Source: Gammaproteobacteria bacterium
Lineage (GTDB): Bacteria; Pseudomonadota; Gammaproteobacteria; Steroidobacterales; Steroidobacteraceae
Direction: 5' to 3'
Assembly: GCA_028293725.1 (NCBI GenBank)
Contig: JAQGOE010000166.1
Span: 1 to 28,740, forward strand
DNA: 28,740 nucleotides
Part shown: positions 21,326-28,740 of the stretch, piece after piece
Position numbering within the stretch: the stretch's first letter is position 1
Layout of the letters: the number at the start of each line of letters is the position of its first letter
Translations under genes and position numbers: made by a program
Notes under the pieces: model-generated
Database searches by the model: none
The model's input: the letters and a program-made list of their open reading frames with translations, nothing else
What the model was told of the DNA's origin: nothing

Positions 21326-22114
21326 ATGACGGTGACGACGACCGGAAATCCCACGCCAGCGCGCATCATGAGCAGCCTCAAGGCCATCATGAAATCCCGG
21401 CAAGTCACCTATCGCGATCTCGCGCGGCAGATCCGTTTGAGCGAAGCCTCCGTGAAGCGCATCTTTTCGCGCTCGACGTTGACTCTCGCACGCCTGGACG
21501 AGATCTGTAAGGCGCTCGAGGTCAGCATGAGCGAAGTGGTTCGATTGGCGGGCGAGCAGTCTGCTGATACTCCAGAGCTTTTGACCGTGGAACAGGAAAA
21601 CGCCCTGGCTGCAGACCCGAAGCTCCTGACGTGTTTCTATCTGCTTGCGAACGGGCGGACGGGACGAGATGTAAGCGCCCAGCTCGGTGTCGATGAGCGG
21701 GCGGTGCGCCGCTTGATGGTCCGGCTCGATGCGCTGCGCTTGATCGAGTTGCGCTCGAAGCTTCGAGCTCGAACTCGCGCGGCATCGGTGATTGCATGGC
21801 GACCCGACGGCCCGCTGAGGCGTCTGTACGAAAACCAAATTCGCCAGGAATTCTTGCAGGCGGCCTTTTCTCGCTCGGGCGAGGCCCTGCACTTCCTCTC
21901 TGCAGAACTCTCGGACGCCTCCTGTAAGGTTCTGCTCCGCAAGCTGGAGCGCATGGCCGGGGAGTTCCGCGATCTGGCGGAGCTCGATCGCACCATGCCG
22001 CCGAGAGACAAACGCAGCGTGGCGGCCCTGTTGGCCGTCCGTCCCTGGGTGTTTTCGATGTTCAAAGGCTTGCGAGAACTGCCTGCACCGGCGCAGCGGA
22101 TGCGGAATCGCTGA
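21326..22114 (+). CDS. XRE-family helix-turn-helix transcriptional regulator
   Basis: A 262-residue regulator. An N-terminal Cro/CI-type domain is visible at about residues 14-75: MKSRQVTYRDLARQIRLSEA, then VKRIFSRSTLTLARLDEICKALEVSMSEVVRLAG. A second helix-turn-helix-like region follows (RTGRDVSAQLGVDERAVRRLMVRLDAL), and the rest is helical and charged with no known effector domain. The ATG at 21326 is preferred because AGGAA lies 6 bases upstream; the frame stays open much further left but without conserved sequence. It has no close operon partner, and a dyad just upstream suggests autoregulation. Confidence 0.82.
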   Translation: MTVTTTGNPTPARIMSSLKAIMKSRQVTYRDLARQIRLSEASVKRIFSRSTLTLARLDEICKALEVSMSEVVRLAGEQSADTPELLTVEQENALAADPKLLTCFYLLANGRTGRDVSAQLGVDERAVRRLMVRLDALRLIELRSKLRARTRAASVIAWRPDGPLRRLYENQIRQEFLQAAFSRSGEALHFLSAELSDASCKVLLRKLERMAGEFRDLAELDRTMPPRDKRSVAALLAVRPWVFSMFKGLRELPAPAQRMRNR

Positions 22115-22179
22115 GCGGATCGCCGGAGTCGTCGAGCAGCCACCCAGCGGTCCATTCTGCTCGAGGGACAGACTCGCGC

Positions 22180-22208
22180 TTTACAACACAATACGGGCGG
22201 GCTATACG
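22180..22208 (+). promoter_or_regulatory. Sigma-70-like promoter for the propeller-cytochrome operon
   Basis: TTTACA (22180-22185) and TATACG (22203-22208) are separated by exactly 17 bases, close to the TTGACA/TATAAT consensus. The start codon follows at 22237, giving a leader of about 20 bases with a GGGGGGACTGG ribosome-binding region. It is the best sigma-70-type promoter seen in the window. Confidence 0.5.
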
Positions 22209-22236
22209 TTGCAGCTGCTGGAAAGGGGGGGACTGG

Positions 22237-23997
22237 ATGAATCGACCTCGCGCACGCGCCTTGCAAGCGACGGCCTGGGCCCTGTGCGCGTGGGCGGTCG
22301 GCGCCGGCGCAGCAACGCGGGGCCGCGTCGTCGATCTCAACAATGTGGGACTACCCTACGCAATGGTGACTTTGACGAAGTTACCCCAGGCGCACGGGCC
22401 CACCGCGCTGACCGTGTTTTCCGACGAACACGGTGCCTTTGCATTTCCGCCGACTGCACCGGCCGGGATTCTCTCCGCGCGGCTGCTCGGCTACAAAGAA
22501 GTCGAGAGCCCTTCGCCCGGCGTAACACCTGACGACACCACACTGCTGATGCGGACTGAGGCAAACCAGGCCGGTATCGCGCCCGCATCGGCCTACCTGC
22601 GTGGGATCGCCCGTGCCGCGGATCGCGAGGCGCTGATCGACACGTGTGTCGGTTGCCACCAACTTCCCGCCCCGGAGGTCCGCGCATACGCCAAACTGTT
22701 GGACGACACACCGCAGACGCAGACGCCCGCGGCCCGGGAGAAGAGCTGGGAGGCCGTGGTACAGCAGATGAACTACATCTCCGCCAAGGAGTTCTCGCGG
22801 GCGGGTGGTCCGGCGTCGGCTGGTGAGAGCGTCTACTCGGGTGGTGAGCCGGGGCCCACGGCGAAACTGCTCGCCGGCGCGCTGCACGGCCCATTGCAGG
22901 AGGTGCGCGGCTACACGTACGGCGCACCCCTACTGGTTAACACGCGCACCGTGATCCGCGAATACCAAGTCCCCGAGCCCAATGCGATCCGCGAGGCGAT
23001 AACCCTTGATGATGCGAACACACTGTTTGCGGCCGACGTGAGTTCCAATCGTGTCTTTCGGATCGACACGACGAGCGGTGCGATCCGCGCGCTGACGATT
23101 CCCGGACCCGACCTTCTGGGTCCACACACGCTGGTGCGCGGGAGTGATGGGCTGTGGGTCGGAGCGTTCTTTCCAGGCCATGTCGCGCGTTTGGATCCGA
23201 GGACCGAGAGCTGGAAGCTCTGGTCGCTCGCCCCCACAGACGGACACCCGGTTGGGTTGCACGACCTGTCCTTCGATACAAACCATGACCTGACGACTGA
23301 CCGTCACGGACGCGTCTGGTTCTCGGACATCGCCAACAACGCGGTCGGCTGGTTCGACCCACATACCGGTGCGAGCGGCACCTACCCGATTCCGGCCGTA
23401 CCCGGCCGTAAGGGAGGGGAGCAGGTCTACGGGCTCGCGATGAGCCCCGACCGCACGCACGTGTGGTACTGCCAAGTCGGCATTGGAAGTTTCGGCAGCT
23501 TCAACAGCGAGACCTTGAAGTTCGAGACCCAGGTTTCGCTGCCGAGTCCGACTTCCGGTCCGCGGCGCATCTCGATGTCCGATGACGGCGTGTTGTACCT
23601 GGCGCTGTACGGGGCGGGTCAACTTGCCGCCTACGACACCCGAGTGCAAAAGATGATTGGCATTTATGACTTGCCGGACCGTGCGAGTGCGCCTTACTCC
23701 ACCACGTGGGATCCGAAACGCAAGGTCGTATGGATCACTACGTCCAATGCGGACGCAATCTACCGGTTCGATCCGACAACGAAGTCCTTCAGCGTCCTGC
23801 CACTGCCGCGTGAGCGCGCCTTCCTACGCAGCGTGAACGTCGACCGGCAGACGGGAGCCCTCGTCACCTCGTACGCCAATATCGTTGAGCACGTCCGCGG
23901 ACCGCGCATGGCACTCATCATCGACTTGGGCGACATGGTGACTCCAGCACGCGCTGCGACTCCTGTTGTGGCTTCGTTCGCCGACTCATCGAGATAG
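22237..23997 (+). CDS. Secreted streptogramin-lyase-like propeller with CnaB-like domain and haem motif
   Basis: A 586-residue exported protein. A signal peptide (about 1-25, AGA-ATR) is followed by a carboxypeptidase-regulatory/CnaB-like domain (residues 26-105: TRGRVVDLNNVGLPYAMVTL, SDEHGAFAFPP). A linker carries CVGCH at 137-141, a covalent haem c motif. From about 235 a Vgb/SMP-30-like beta propeller begins (YQVPEPNAIREAI, SSNRVFRIDTTSGAIRAL, GRVWFSDIANNAVGWFDPHTG, VVWITTSNADAIYRFDPTTK). Known virginiamycin B lyases are cytoplasmic and have no haem, so lyase activity is not implied. It lies 2 bases before a cytochrome c gene, suggesting an electron-transfer or redox-sensing role in the periplasm. 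Confidence 0.85.
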   Translation: MNRPRARALQATAWALCAWAVGAGAATRGRVVDLNNVGLPYAMVTLTKLPQAHGPTALTVFSDEHGAFAFPPTAPAGILSARLLGYKEVESPSPGVTPDDTTLLMRTEANQAGIAPASAYLRGIARAADREALIDTCVGCHQLPAPEVRAYAKLLDDTPQTQTPAAREKSWEAVVQQMNYISAKEFSRAGGPASAGESVYSGGEPGPTAKLLAGALHGPLQEVRGYTYGAPLLVNTRTVIREYQVPEPNAIREAITLDDANTLFAADVSSNRVFRIDTTSGAIRALTIPGPDLLGPHTLVRGSDGLWVGAFFPGHVARLDPRTESWKLWSLAPTDGHPVGLHDLSFDTNHDLTTDRHGRVWFSDIANNAVGWFDPHTGASGTYPIPAVPGRKGGEQVYGLAMSPDRTHVWYCQVGIGSFGSFNSETLKFETQVSLPSPTSGPRRISMSDDGVLYLALYGAGQLAAYDTRVQKMIGIYDLPDRASAPYSTTWDPKRKVVWITTSNADAIYRFDPTTKSFSVLPLPRERAFLRSVNVDRQTGALVTSYANIVEHVRGPRMALIIDLGDMVTPARAATPVVASFADSSR

Positions 23998-23999
23998 CC

Positions 24000-24356
24000 A
24001 TGGGTGATCGAAACGCAAAGTCTCGTCTCATTGTGATTGCTTTCGCCACGATGGCTGCACTGATGAACGCTGGAGTACACGCCGCGGGTTCCAATGCCAA
24101 GCTCTCAAAGCTGGCGCTGCAGAAACATTGCGACGAGTGCCACGCAGTGGATGCCACACGCATCGGACCGCCTTTTGTGGCCGTCGCGGCTCGCCACCGT
24201 GCCGAGGGCGCCGCCGCCATCGAGCCGCTGGCGCAGAAGATCATCCACGGAGGCGCGGGCAACTGGGGCAACGTTCCGATGATTCCCAACGAACGCGTGA
24301 CGCTCGAAGAAGCGCGTGCGCTGGTACGGTGGATCTTGAGCCTCAATCCGAGCTGA
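24000..24356 (+). CDS. Periplasmic class I cytochrome c (c551/c552-like)
   Basis: A 118-residue protein with a signal peptide (residues 1-29, VHAAG) and one haem: CDECH at 44-48, with M94 in NVPMIPN as the sixth ligand. GPPF after the haem, HGGAGNWG before the Met and the C-terminal helix EARALVRWILSL are typical of small monohaem electron carriers. It starts 2 bases after the propeller gene and is cotranscribed with it. It could accept electrons from that haem protein or from the PQQ dehydrogenases; the direct partner is inferred. Confidence 0.92.
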   Translation: MGDRNAKSRLIVIAFATMAALMNAGVHAAGSNAKLSKLALQKHCDECHAVDATRIGPPFVAVAARHRAEGAAAIEPLAQKIIHGGAGNWGNVPMIPNERVTLEEARALVRWILSLNPS

Positions 24357-24383
24357 GGCCTCGCGGTCAGAAATCGGCGCACC

Positions 24384-25742
24384 TCAGATTCTCATTCTGA
24401 CCTGGGCCATCGCACGGCCGTAGGGCTTTACGGCACACCATATGGAGACCGCTGCAAGCGGCAGCATGATGGCTGCGGTGGACGCCATAGCGTACCGAAG
24501 TTGGTCCTCGTTGCCGATGACGTAGTCTGTAATAAACGCCATCAGGCTAGGACCGAGCCCCAGTCCAATGGCTGAAAGTACGAAGTAGTACATCGCAGTC
24601 ACTTGTCCACGCATTTCATTCGGGGTGATGTTCTGTAGCGCGGCATTCTGAGCCGGGACGCACGCCATGTTGCACAGGCCGGTGATACTGGAACAAAGAA
24701 TCGCAAGCCATGGATTCGGCATCAGCGGTCCCAATACGGCGAAAGATGGCGCTATGAGATAAAATATCCCCACAGTTCTCAGGTTCGCGTCATCGGAGTA
24801 CTTTGAGAGTGATTCGGCCAACCGGGTGCCGACAAACAATCCCAACATTTGCGCTGCCAGCGTGCATCCGCCAAGAACGGGGCCCGAGAATTGCGCCGAC
24901 CACCCGTACGTCCTCCTCAGGAACTCCACACGCCAGGACTCGAGCCCGTAGCTCTCGACCGCGTAGAAGGCCAGCGCGAGAAACTGAGGCCCATAGACAT
25001 CCCTGCGCGTCCAGATATACCCGAGCACCTGAACAAACGAGGGAGCGGTTCCTGCCGGTGACATGAGGCGGTTCCGGCGCGCGGGTTCCCGTACAGTGAG
25101 CATCAATGCCGCGCCAATCAGGCCAAGGCAGCCTGACAAAATGAACGTGATCTGCCAATTGCGGATGTCCAAACTAAAGACATGCAGGGTCGACCAGCCG
25201 GCAGTGAGCGCAACGAGCACGCCTCCCATCACGGGGGCAACACTTCGGCCCAGAATCAGCCCGAGCGACAACACAGCGATCGCGCGGGCCAGTCGCTCAC
25301 GCGGGAAGTAATCGGCCATGATCGAATAGGTGCCGGGACTGCTGACGGCTCCTCCTCCGCCTACCAACACACGGCACAGGCCGAATTGCCAGAAGGACTG
25401 GGCTAATCCAGCCGCGGACGTCATTATCCCGCCAACCCCAAGCGCGACACTCAGGACAACGTTGCGCCTCAGCGTATCAACGAGGCGCGCCAGAGGCAGG
25501 CCCACGACCGCGTAAAAAATCGCCGGAGCAACACCAACAAGGGCGCTGACCTGCAGATCACTGATCTTGAAGTCCCGCTTGATGGGCGCAATGAGAAAGG
25601 TGATGATCGTTGATTCCACCTGGCCAATCATCAGCACTACGGCGAGCACCAGCACGGCATACCATGCCGAAGATCTTGCCGGCCAGGAAGGCTCTTCGGG
25701 GTGATCGGTCGATGTGGGAATGGCCTGACCCTGGGTGGTCAT
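24384..25742 (-). CDS. Major facilitator superfamily transporter
   Basis: A 452-residue inner-membrane protein with about 12 transmembrane helices. The cytoplasmic loop between helices 2 and 3 is GLPLARLVDTLRRNVV, the MFS signature, and helix 4 and the central loop (REPARRNRL) are also typical. It resembles the organic-acid/aromatic and spinster-like MFS proteins rather than sugar symporters, but the substrate cannot be stated. It is divergent from a MarR gene (108-base gap) and is the probable regulated target. Uptake of the growth substrate or export of a toxic one are both possible. Confidence 0.9.
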   Translation of the reverse strand: MTTQGQAIPTSTDHPEEPSWPARSSAWYAVLVLAVVLMIGQVESTIITFLIAPIKRDFKISDLQVSALVGVAPAIFYAVVGLPLARLVDTLRRNVVLSVALGVGGIMTSAAGLAQSFWQFGLCRVLVGGGGAVSSPGTYSIMADYFPRERLARAIAVLSLGLILGRSVAPVMGGVLVALTAGWSTLHVFSLDIRNWQITFILSGCLGLIGAALMLTVREPARRNRLMSPAGTAPSFVQVLGYIWTRRDVYGPQFLALAFYAVESYGLESWRVEFLRRTYGWSAQFSGPVLGGCTLAAQMLGLFVGTRLAESLSKYSDDANLRTVGIFYLIAPSFAVLGPLMPNPWLAILCSSITGLCNMACVPAQNAALQNITPNEMRGQVTAMYYFVLSAIGLGLGPSLMAFITDYVIGNEDQLRYAMASTAAIMLPLAAVSIWCAVKPYGRAMAQVRMRI

Positions 25743-25833
25743 TGGTCAGCGCTCCTCGGAGGTTATGCATGCCCCCAGAGTCGTTTACTGGCGACGCTCG
25801 CTCCTTCAGCGGTCGACAGACTGTTATAAAACA

Positions 25834-25848
25834 TAGCAATTAGAGCTA
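25834..25848. promoter_or_regulatory. TAGC-N7-GCTA dyad in front of the MarR gene
   Basis: TAGC-AATTAGA-GCTA lies two bases before the MarR start and downstream of an AT-rich TTATAAAAC stretch that may hold a -10 box. MarR proteins often bind such short dyads in divergent promoters. With 4-base arms the support is modest. Confidence 0.35.
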
Positions 25849-25850
25849 CC

Positions 25851-26303
25851 ATGGTCAACAAGAAAGCTGCCACGTTGTCAACCGACGACCCGCTGCTCAG
25901 CTTGACTGGGTATGTGCTGCGTCGTGCTTCGCTCGCCAGCCAGGCAAAACTCGGCCAACGCCTCGCACCTCTGGAGCTGCGGCCGTATGAAGCGACGCTG
26001 TTGTTGCTCGTGGACGCCTCGCCCGGAGTCACGCAGAGCGAGGCTGGCCGGCTCCTGGACATCCAGCGGGCCAACATGGTCCCGGTCGTGGCGCGGCTGG
26101 CGGCGAGGGGCTTGATCCAGCGCAAACCGGTGGACGGCCGCTCACAGGGTTTGTGGGTGACGCGCAGTGGACGATCCGTCATGGAGAAGGTACATCGGAT
26201 CGTCGCTACCGATGAGGCGGCGCTGATGAGGCGTGTCCCGGAGGAGATGCAGCCGATGGTGCTGCCGATTCTCATGGCACTGTGGAATCCCCAGAACCAG
26301 TGA
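25851..26303 (+). CDS. MarR-family transcriptional regulator
   Basis: A 150-residue winged-helix protein. The DNA-binding core is VTQSEAGRLLDIQRANMVPVVARLAARG (recognition helix) followed by the wing LIQRKPVDGRSQGLWVTRSG, with dimerisation helices at both ends. MarR proteins usually repress a neighbouring transporter or catabolic gene and release DNA on binding a phenolic or other aromatic ligand. Here the divergent MFS gene is the natural target. The gene ends 11 bases from the convergent LysR gene. Confidence 0.92.
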   Translation: MVNKKAATLSTDDPLLSLTGYVLRRASLASQAKLGQRLAPLELRPYEATLLLLVDASPGVTQSEAGRLLDIQRANMVPVVARLAARGLIQRKPVDGRSQGLWVTRSGRSVMEKVHRIVATDEAALMRRVPEEMQPMVLPILMALWNPQNQ

Positions 26304-26324
26304 TGCACCTGCCTTCAGGTCATC
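26302..26324. terminator. Bidirectional hairpin spanning both convergent stop codons
   Basis: GATG-C-ACCTG-CCTT-CAGGT-CATC forms a 9-base-pair stem with one bulged C. It overlaps the MarR stop and the LysR stop, so it could end both transcripts. No T-run is present. Confidence 0.4.
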
Positions 26325-27226
26325 CAGTTATCCCAGGGTGGCTCCCCGGCGAAAGCCTTCTGGAGGAATTCGACGAAGGTTCGCACCTTGGCTGAAACAT
26401 AGCGCCGCGAGGGATACACCGCCATGGCGCTGGCCTGCGGTATTTCCCAACCCGGTAACAGTGGAACGAGGTCTCCCTTGGCGAGATCCTCTCCGACAAT
26501 AAACGTAGGCTCGAGGATGATTCCCTCGCCGGCCAGAGCGGCGGCGCGGAGCAACTCCCCGTTATTGGCGCGAAACTTCCCCTTGATAGAGACGGACTCG
26601 CGGCCTTCCGGCCCGACAAAGGTCCACATCTCCGCATAAGCGCCCGTCGTATGAGCCAGGCAGTTGTGTTGTGACAGTTCCTTGGGAGTGCGGGGCGTCC
26701 CGTGCCGCTGCAGGTAGGCATTGGAAGCGCAGACAGCGAGGCGGATCGATGCCAGCTTTCTTGCCACATAGTTCGGAGGGTGCTGCGTGGAGAGTCGGAT
26801 GGCAAGATCAAAGCCATCATTGACCAGATCGACCATGCGATCGATGGCGAGTACTTCCAGGCTAACTTCCGGGTAACGCTCCTGATAGACCGGTAGCAGG
26901 CGCGCAAGGTGAAGAGTGCCGAACGATGCGGGCGTAGTCACGCGCAACAGCCCGCTCGGCTTATGCGTTTCCAGGCCCGCCTCTGCTTCCGCCTGCTCCA
27001 GTCCCGCCAGAAGCTCGCGGGAGCGCTCGAAGAACCGCTGTCCCGCCTCGGTGAGATGCAGACGGCGGGTGGTGCGTTGGAGCAGCCTGGTGCCGAGATG
27101 GGACTCCAGCTCGGCGACGAGCCGAGACGTCCCGGTGGTCGAGAGTTTGAGCTTATCCGCCGCGCTCACGAAGCTTCCGGCTTCGACAACTCCTACGAAC
27201 ACCTTCATTGCGTACCAACGATCCAA
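26315..27226 (-). CDS. LysR-family transcriptional regulator (CrgA-like)
   Basis: A 303-residue regulator. The winged helix-turn-helix is residues 1-60 (MKVFVGVVEAGSFVSAADKLKLSTT, then SRLVAELESHLGTRLLQRTTRRLHLTEAG). The linker helix and periplasmic-binding-like effector domain follow (LRVTTPASFGTLHLARLL, DLAIRLSTQHPPNYVARKL, GEGIILEPTFIVGEDLAKGDLV). The pattern places it in the CrgA/DsdC-like group that often responds to small aromatic or electrophilic compounds. It has no divergent partner closer than 250 bases, where palindromes occur before the DUF6152 pair. Targets are unknown. Confidence 0.92.
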   Translation of the reverse strand: MDRWYAMKVFVGVVEAGSFVSAADKLKLSTTGTSRLVAELESHLGTRLLQRTTRRLHLTEAGQRFFERSRELLAGLEQAEAEAGLETHKPSGLLRVTTPASFGTLHLARLLPVYQERYPEVSLEVLAIDRMVDLVNDGFDLAIRLSTQHPPNYVARKLASIRLAVCASNAYLQRHGTPRTPKELSQHNCLAHTTGAYAEMWTFVGPEGRESVSIKGKFRANNGELLRAAALAGEGIILEPTFIVGEDLAKGDLVPLLPGWEIPQASAMAVYPSRRYVSAKVRTFVEFLQKAFAGEPPWDNWMT

Positions 27227-27476
27227 GTGACCATTCCCCTCTAAGGCCGCCCGGCGATTCCGCGAGAGTGAAGCGCGCCTACCGCGGTAGCGGAAATCGT
27301 ACCACTAGCTGCACCGCGCCCATCGGGATTATCCCGGAAGCCGGGACGACTATTCCCGTGACATGCAATTTATCGGCGCCGGCGTGCAACGCAGACTGGC
27401 AAAAGGTGGCTTGAGCTGCCCGGCACGCAGCCTTCCTCTGCCTGAGGCGAGATAGCCTGCGTCTCGAGCGCGATCT
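27227..27476. promoter_or_regulatory. Regulatory region between LysR and the DUF6152 pair
   Basis: This 250-base divergent gap contains three dyads: CTACCGCGGTAG (perfect, 27279-27290), CGGGAT-T-ATCCCG (perfect, 27324-27336), and a CGGGA-N7-TCCCG pair just after it. TTCCGC and GCGGAA also flank the first dyad. They are plausible binding sites for the LysR protein or another regulator. No small gene is visible. Confidence 0.35.
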
Positions 27477-27914
27477 ATGAGGGGCATACAAATCGAAACC
27501 CGGGGGCTATATCTGGCGATCGCCGTGACGGTGATCGCCCTGACGCGGGTGCTCCCCACCTACGCGCATCACTCCTTTGCAATGTTCGACCAAAGCAAAC
27601 AAGTCACCCTCAAGGGTACGGTGCGCGAGTTCCAGTGGACCAACCCTCATGCCTGGATCCATATCGATGTGCCCACCGCTGACGGACTCAAGGACACGTG
27701 GCAGGTGGAACTGAACAGTCCCAACAATCTCAAGCGCCAGGGCTGGAAGTCGTCCAGCATCAAGTCCGGCGACCAGGTCACCCTGATACTCAATCCCCTC
27801 AAGGATGGCTCCAAGGGTGGACTATTCATCTCCATCACGCTGCCCGATGGCTCGGTTCTCGGCGATCCGACACGTGCACGAGGTGGCCCGATCAACGTTC
27901 CCGAGGCGCACTGA
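27477..27914 (+). CDS. DUF6152-family periplasmic protein, tandem copy 1
   Basis: A 145-residue exported protein. The signal peptide is about residues 1-30 (TYA), after which the mature chain starts His-His-Ser. FQWTNPHAWIHIDV holds the invariant NPH, and VELNSPNNLKRQGWKSSSIKSG and LNPLKDGSKGG follow. It is about as long as the copy 20 bases downstream and is similar along its whole length, so the pair is a tandem duplication. The ATG at 27477 has no clear ribosome binding site. The function is unknown, and exported small beta proteins with terminal His are candidate metal binders. Confidence 0.85.
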   Translation: MRGIQIETRGLYLAIAVTVIALTRVLPTYAHHSFAMFDQSKQVTLKGTVREFQWTNPHAWIHIDVPTADGLKDTWQVELNSPNNLKRQGWKSSSIKSGDQVTLILNPLKDGSKGGLFISITLPDGSVLGDPTRARGGPINVPEAH

Positions 27915-27934
27915 GCTCGCTAGGAGTGCCTCCG

Positions 27935-28363
27935 ATGAGATCTCTTTACGTCGCTGCTCTTGCCGCTGTCATGCTCGTGTTGTCTGCGCCCGCCTGGGTG
28001 CACCACTCCGGCGCCATGTTTGACCGTACGCAACAGACCATGATCACCGGCACGGTCACCGAGTTCCAGTGGACCAACCCGCATTCCTCCTTCAAAGTCG
28101 AGGTGCCCGGTGCGGATGGCAAGAGTGAGATCTGGTCCATCGAGATGAACGGTCCCAACAACCTGGTACGCGCGGGGTGGAAGCGCTCCACCATCAAGCC
28201 GGGCGACAAGGTGACCGTCACGATCAATCCGTTGCGAGATGGCAGGCCTGGCGGCTGGTATCTGGGCATCACACTGGCCGACGGCAGGGCCCTGGGTGGT
28301 GCAGGTGATCCGGGCACCGGGGGCGAGTCCGCTGCATCCGCTCCCCCGTCGGATCACGATTGA
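27935..28363 (+). CDS. DUF6152-family periplasmic protein, tandem copy 2
   Basis: A 142-residue paralogue of the preceding gene. TAGGAG at 27921-27926 fixes the ATG at 27935; the frame is open further left only as an overlap with copy 1. The signal peptide (about residues 1-20 or 1-22) is followed by VHHSGAMFD, then FQWTNPHSSFKVEV, IEMNGPNNLVRAGWKRSTIKPGD and INPLRDGRPGG, matching copy 1 block by block. A C-terminal Gly/Ser/Ala tail ending SDHD is extra. The two genes form an operon that may extend to the secreted protein at 28527. Confidence 0.85.
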   Translation: MRSLYVAALAAVMLVLSAPAWVHHSGAMFDRTQQTMITGTVTEFQWTNPHSSFKVEVPGADGKSEIWSIEMNGPNNLVRAGWKRSTIKPGDKVTVTINPLRDGRPGGWYLGITLADGRALGGAGDPGTGGESAASAPPSDHD

Positions 28364-28526
28364 GACGGGGGGCATTGTTGCAGCAGGACGCCTGATCGCC
28401 TATCTGTGAGTGCGAAATTCAAATGAGTGCCGCCGTGGGGTGCCCGTCCAGCCGGCGCGGTCTCCCTCACCTTATGGGTCATCATAGTGGCGACGGGGCG
28501 TTGGATCGGTTTCGTCTGAGGTAGTC
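28364..28526. other. Intergenic region before the WSG-motif gene
   Basis: This 163-base gap between the DUF6152 pair and the last gene shows no recognisable promoter, hairpin terminator or small reading frame. A GG and GC ten bases apart near 28373 do not fit the sigma-54 boxes around them. Confidence 0.4.
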
Positions 28527-28740
28527 ATGAATGCAAGCCCACGTCCGGTTCGCTCGACGATTGCCGCAGTTCTAGTCCTCGCTCTGTGCTATGTACACCC
28601 GTCCTCCGTCCTGGCCCAAAGCGCATTTCCCAAGGGTAGATACACCGCTCTCAATGCATTGCCCGATTGGAGCGGCGCGTGGTTTCTCGACTTTTCTCCG
28701 CCTGGCGGCGCACAGGGCTCTCCGAAGCTGAAGGGGAAGT
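28527..28740 (+). CDS. Secreted protein with N-terminal WSG motif, 3'-truncated by window
   Basis: The first 71 codons of a gene that runs off the right edge. A signal peptide (about residues 1-30, SVLAQS) is followed by LNALPDWSGAWFLDF and a Gly/Pro-rich stretch ending in PKLKGK. The WSG-W turn resembles the NGTW region of the protein at 18211, and both sit beside DUF6152 genes. It is 163 bases after the tandem DUF6152 pair. The rest of the protein cannot be judged. Confidence 0.7.
   Translation, partial: MNASPRPVRSTIAAVLVLALCYVHPSSVLAQSAFPKGRYTALNALPDWSGAWFLDFSPPGGAQGSPKLKGK

Noticed and set aside
27698..27934. N-terminal extension of the second DUF6152 gene
   Set aside because: It overlaps the first DUF6152 gene in another frame; TAGGAG and a signal peptide support the ATG at 27935.
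1..28740. CRISPR array, tRNA, rRNA, insertion sequence or prophage
   Set aside because: No regularly spaced repeats, cloverleaf-like sequence, transposase or phage gene was recognised anywhere in the window.

Overview
The window is high-GC, gene-dense DNA of an aerobic Gram-negative bacterium. The content suggests a gammaproteobacterium of the Steroidobacteraceae/Nevskiales kind: PQQ-dependent dehydrogenases, class I cytochrome c, DUF6152 periplasmic proteins, a beta-oxidation-type operon and many one-component regulators. That assignment is inference from gene families; no rRNA, tRNA, CRISPR array, IS element or phage gene is visible.

Layout. (1) 1-1403: 3' part of a quinohaemoprotein (PQQ propeller plus cytochrome c) dehydrogenase. 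(2) 1513-8132, plus strand: a tight six-gene acyl-CoA operon: acyl-CoA dehydrogenase, enoyl-CoA hydratase, family III CoA transferase, a cytoplasmic six-bladed YWTD propeller, a 3-hydroxyacyl-CoA dehydrogenase of the carnitine dehydrogenase/lambda-crystallin type and an acyl-CoA synthetase. No thiolase is present. (3) 8142-11735, minus strand: a regulatory block of a sigma-54 enhancer-binding protein with four PAS domains, a STAS-domain protein and an AraC-type regulator. A sigma-54-like -24/-12 element and an upstream palindrome precede the STAS gene. (4) 12004-14946: DoxX membrane protein, a PQQ dehydrogenase without a haem domain, and an NmrA/QorB-like NAD(P)-binding protein. (5) 14999-17424, minus strand: a membrane-anchored fusion of a degenerate receiver domain with a trypsin-like protease, preceded by a YecD-like isochorismatase-fold protein. 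The latter diverges from a TetR regulator across two palindromic operators.

(6) 18211-19502, minus strand: a DUF6152 protein and a secreted protein with an N-terminal NGTW motif. (7) 19637-22114: a probable gene remnant, an AraC-VOC-small membrane protein operon carrying a palindromic repeat inside the AraC coding sequence, a second possible remnant, and an XRE-type regulator. (8) 22237-24356: a secreted streptogramin-lyase-like propeller with a haem motif, followed by a small cytochrome c. (9) 24384-27226: an MFS transporter divergent from a MarR regulator, then a convergent LysR regulator. (10) 27477-28740: tandem DUF6152 genes followed by the 5' end of a secreted protein with a WSG motif.

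How it fits together. The window combines periplasmic quinone/haem oxidation (PQQ enzymes, cytochromes, DoxX) with intracellular CoA-thioester catabolism, each block next to its own regulator. This looks like a catabolic region for organic acids or alcohols of unknown identity. The least described items are the pseudo-receiver/protease fusion, the YWTD propeller embedded in a CoA operon, DUF6152 proteins whose predicted mature N-terminus is His-His-Ser, and the STAS-AraC unit with its apparent sigma-54 control region.
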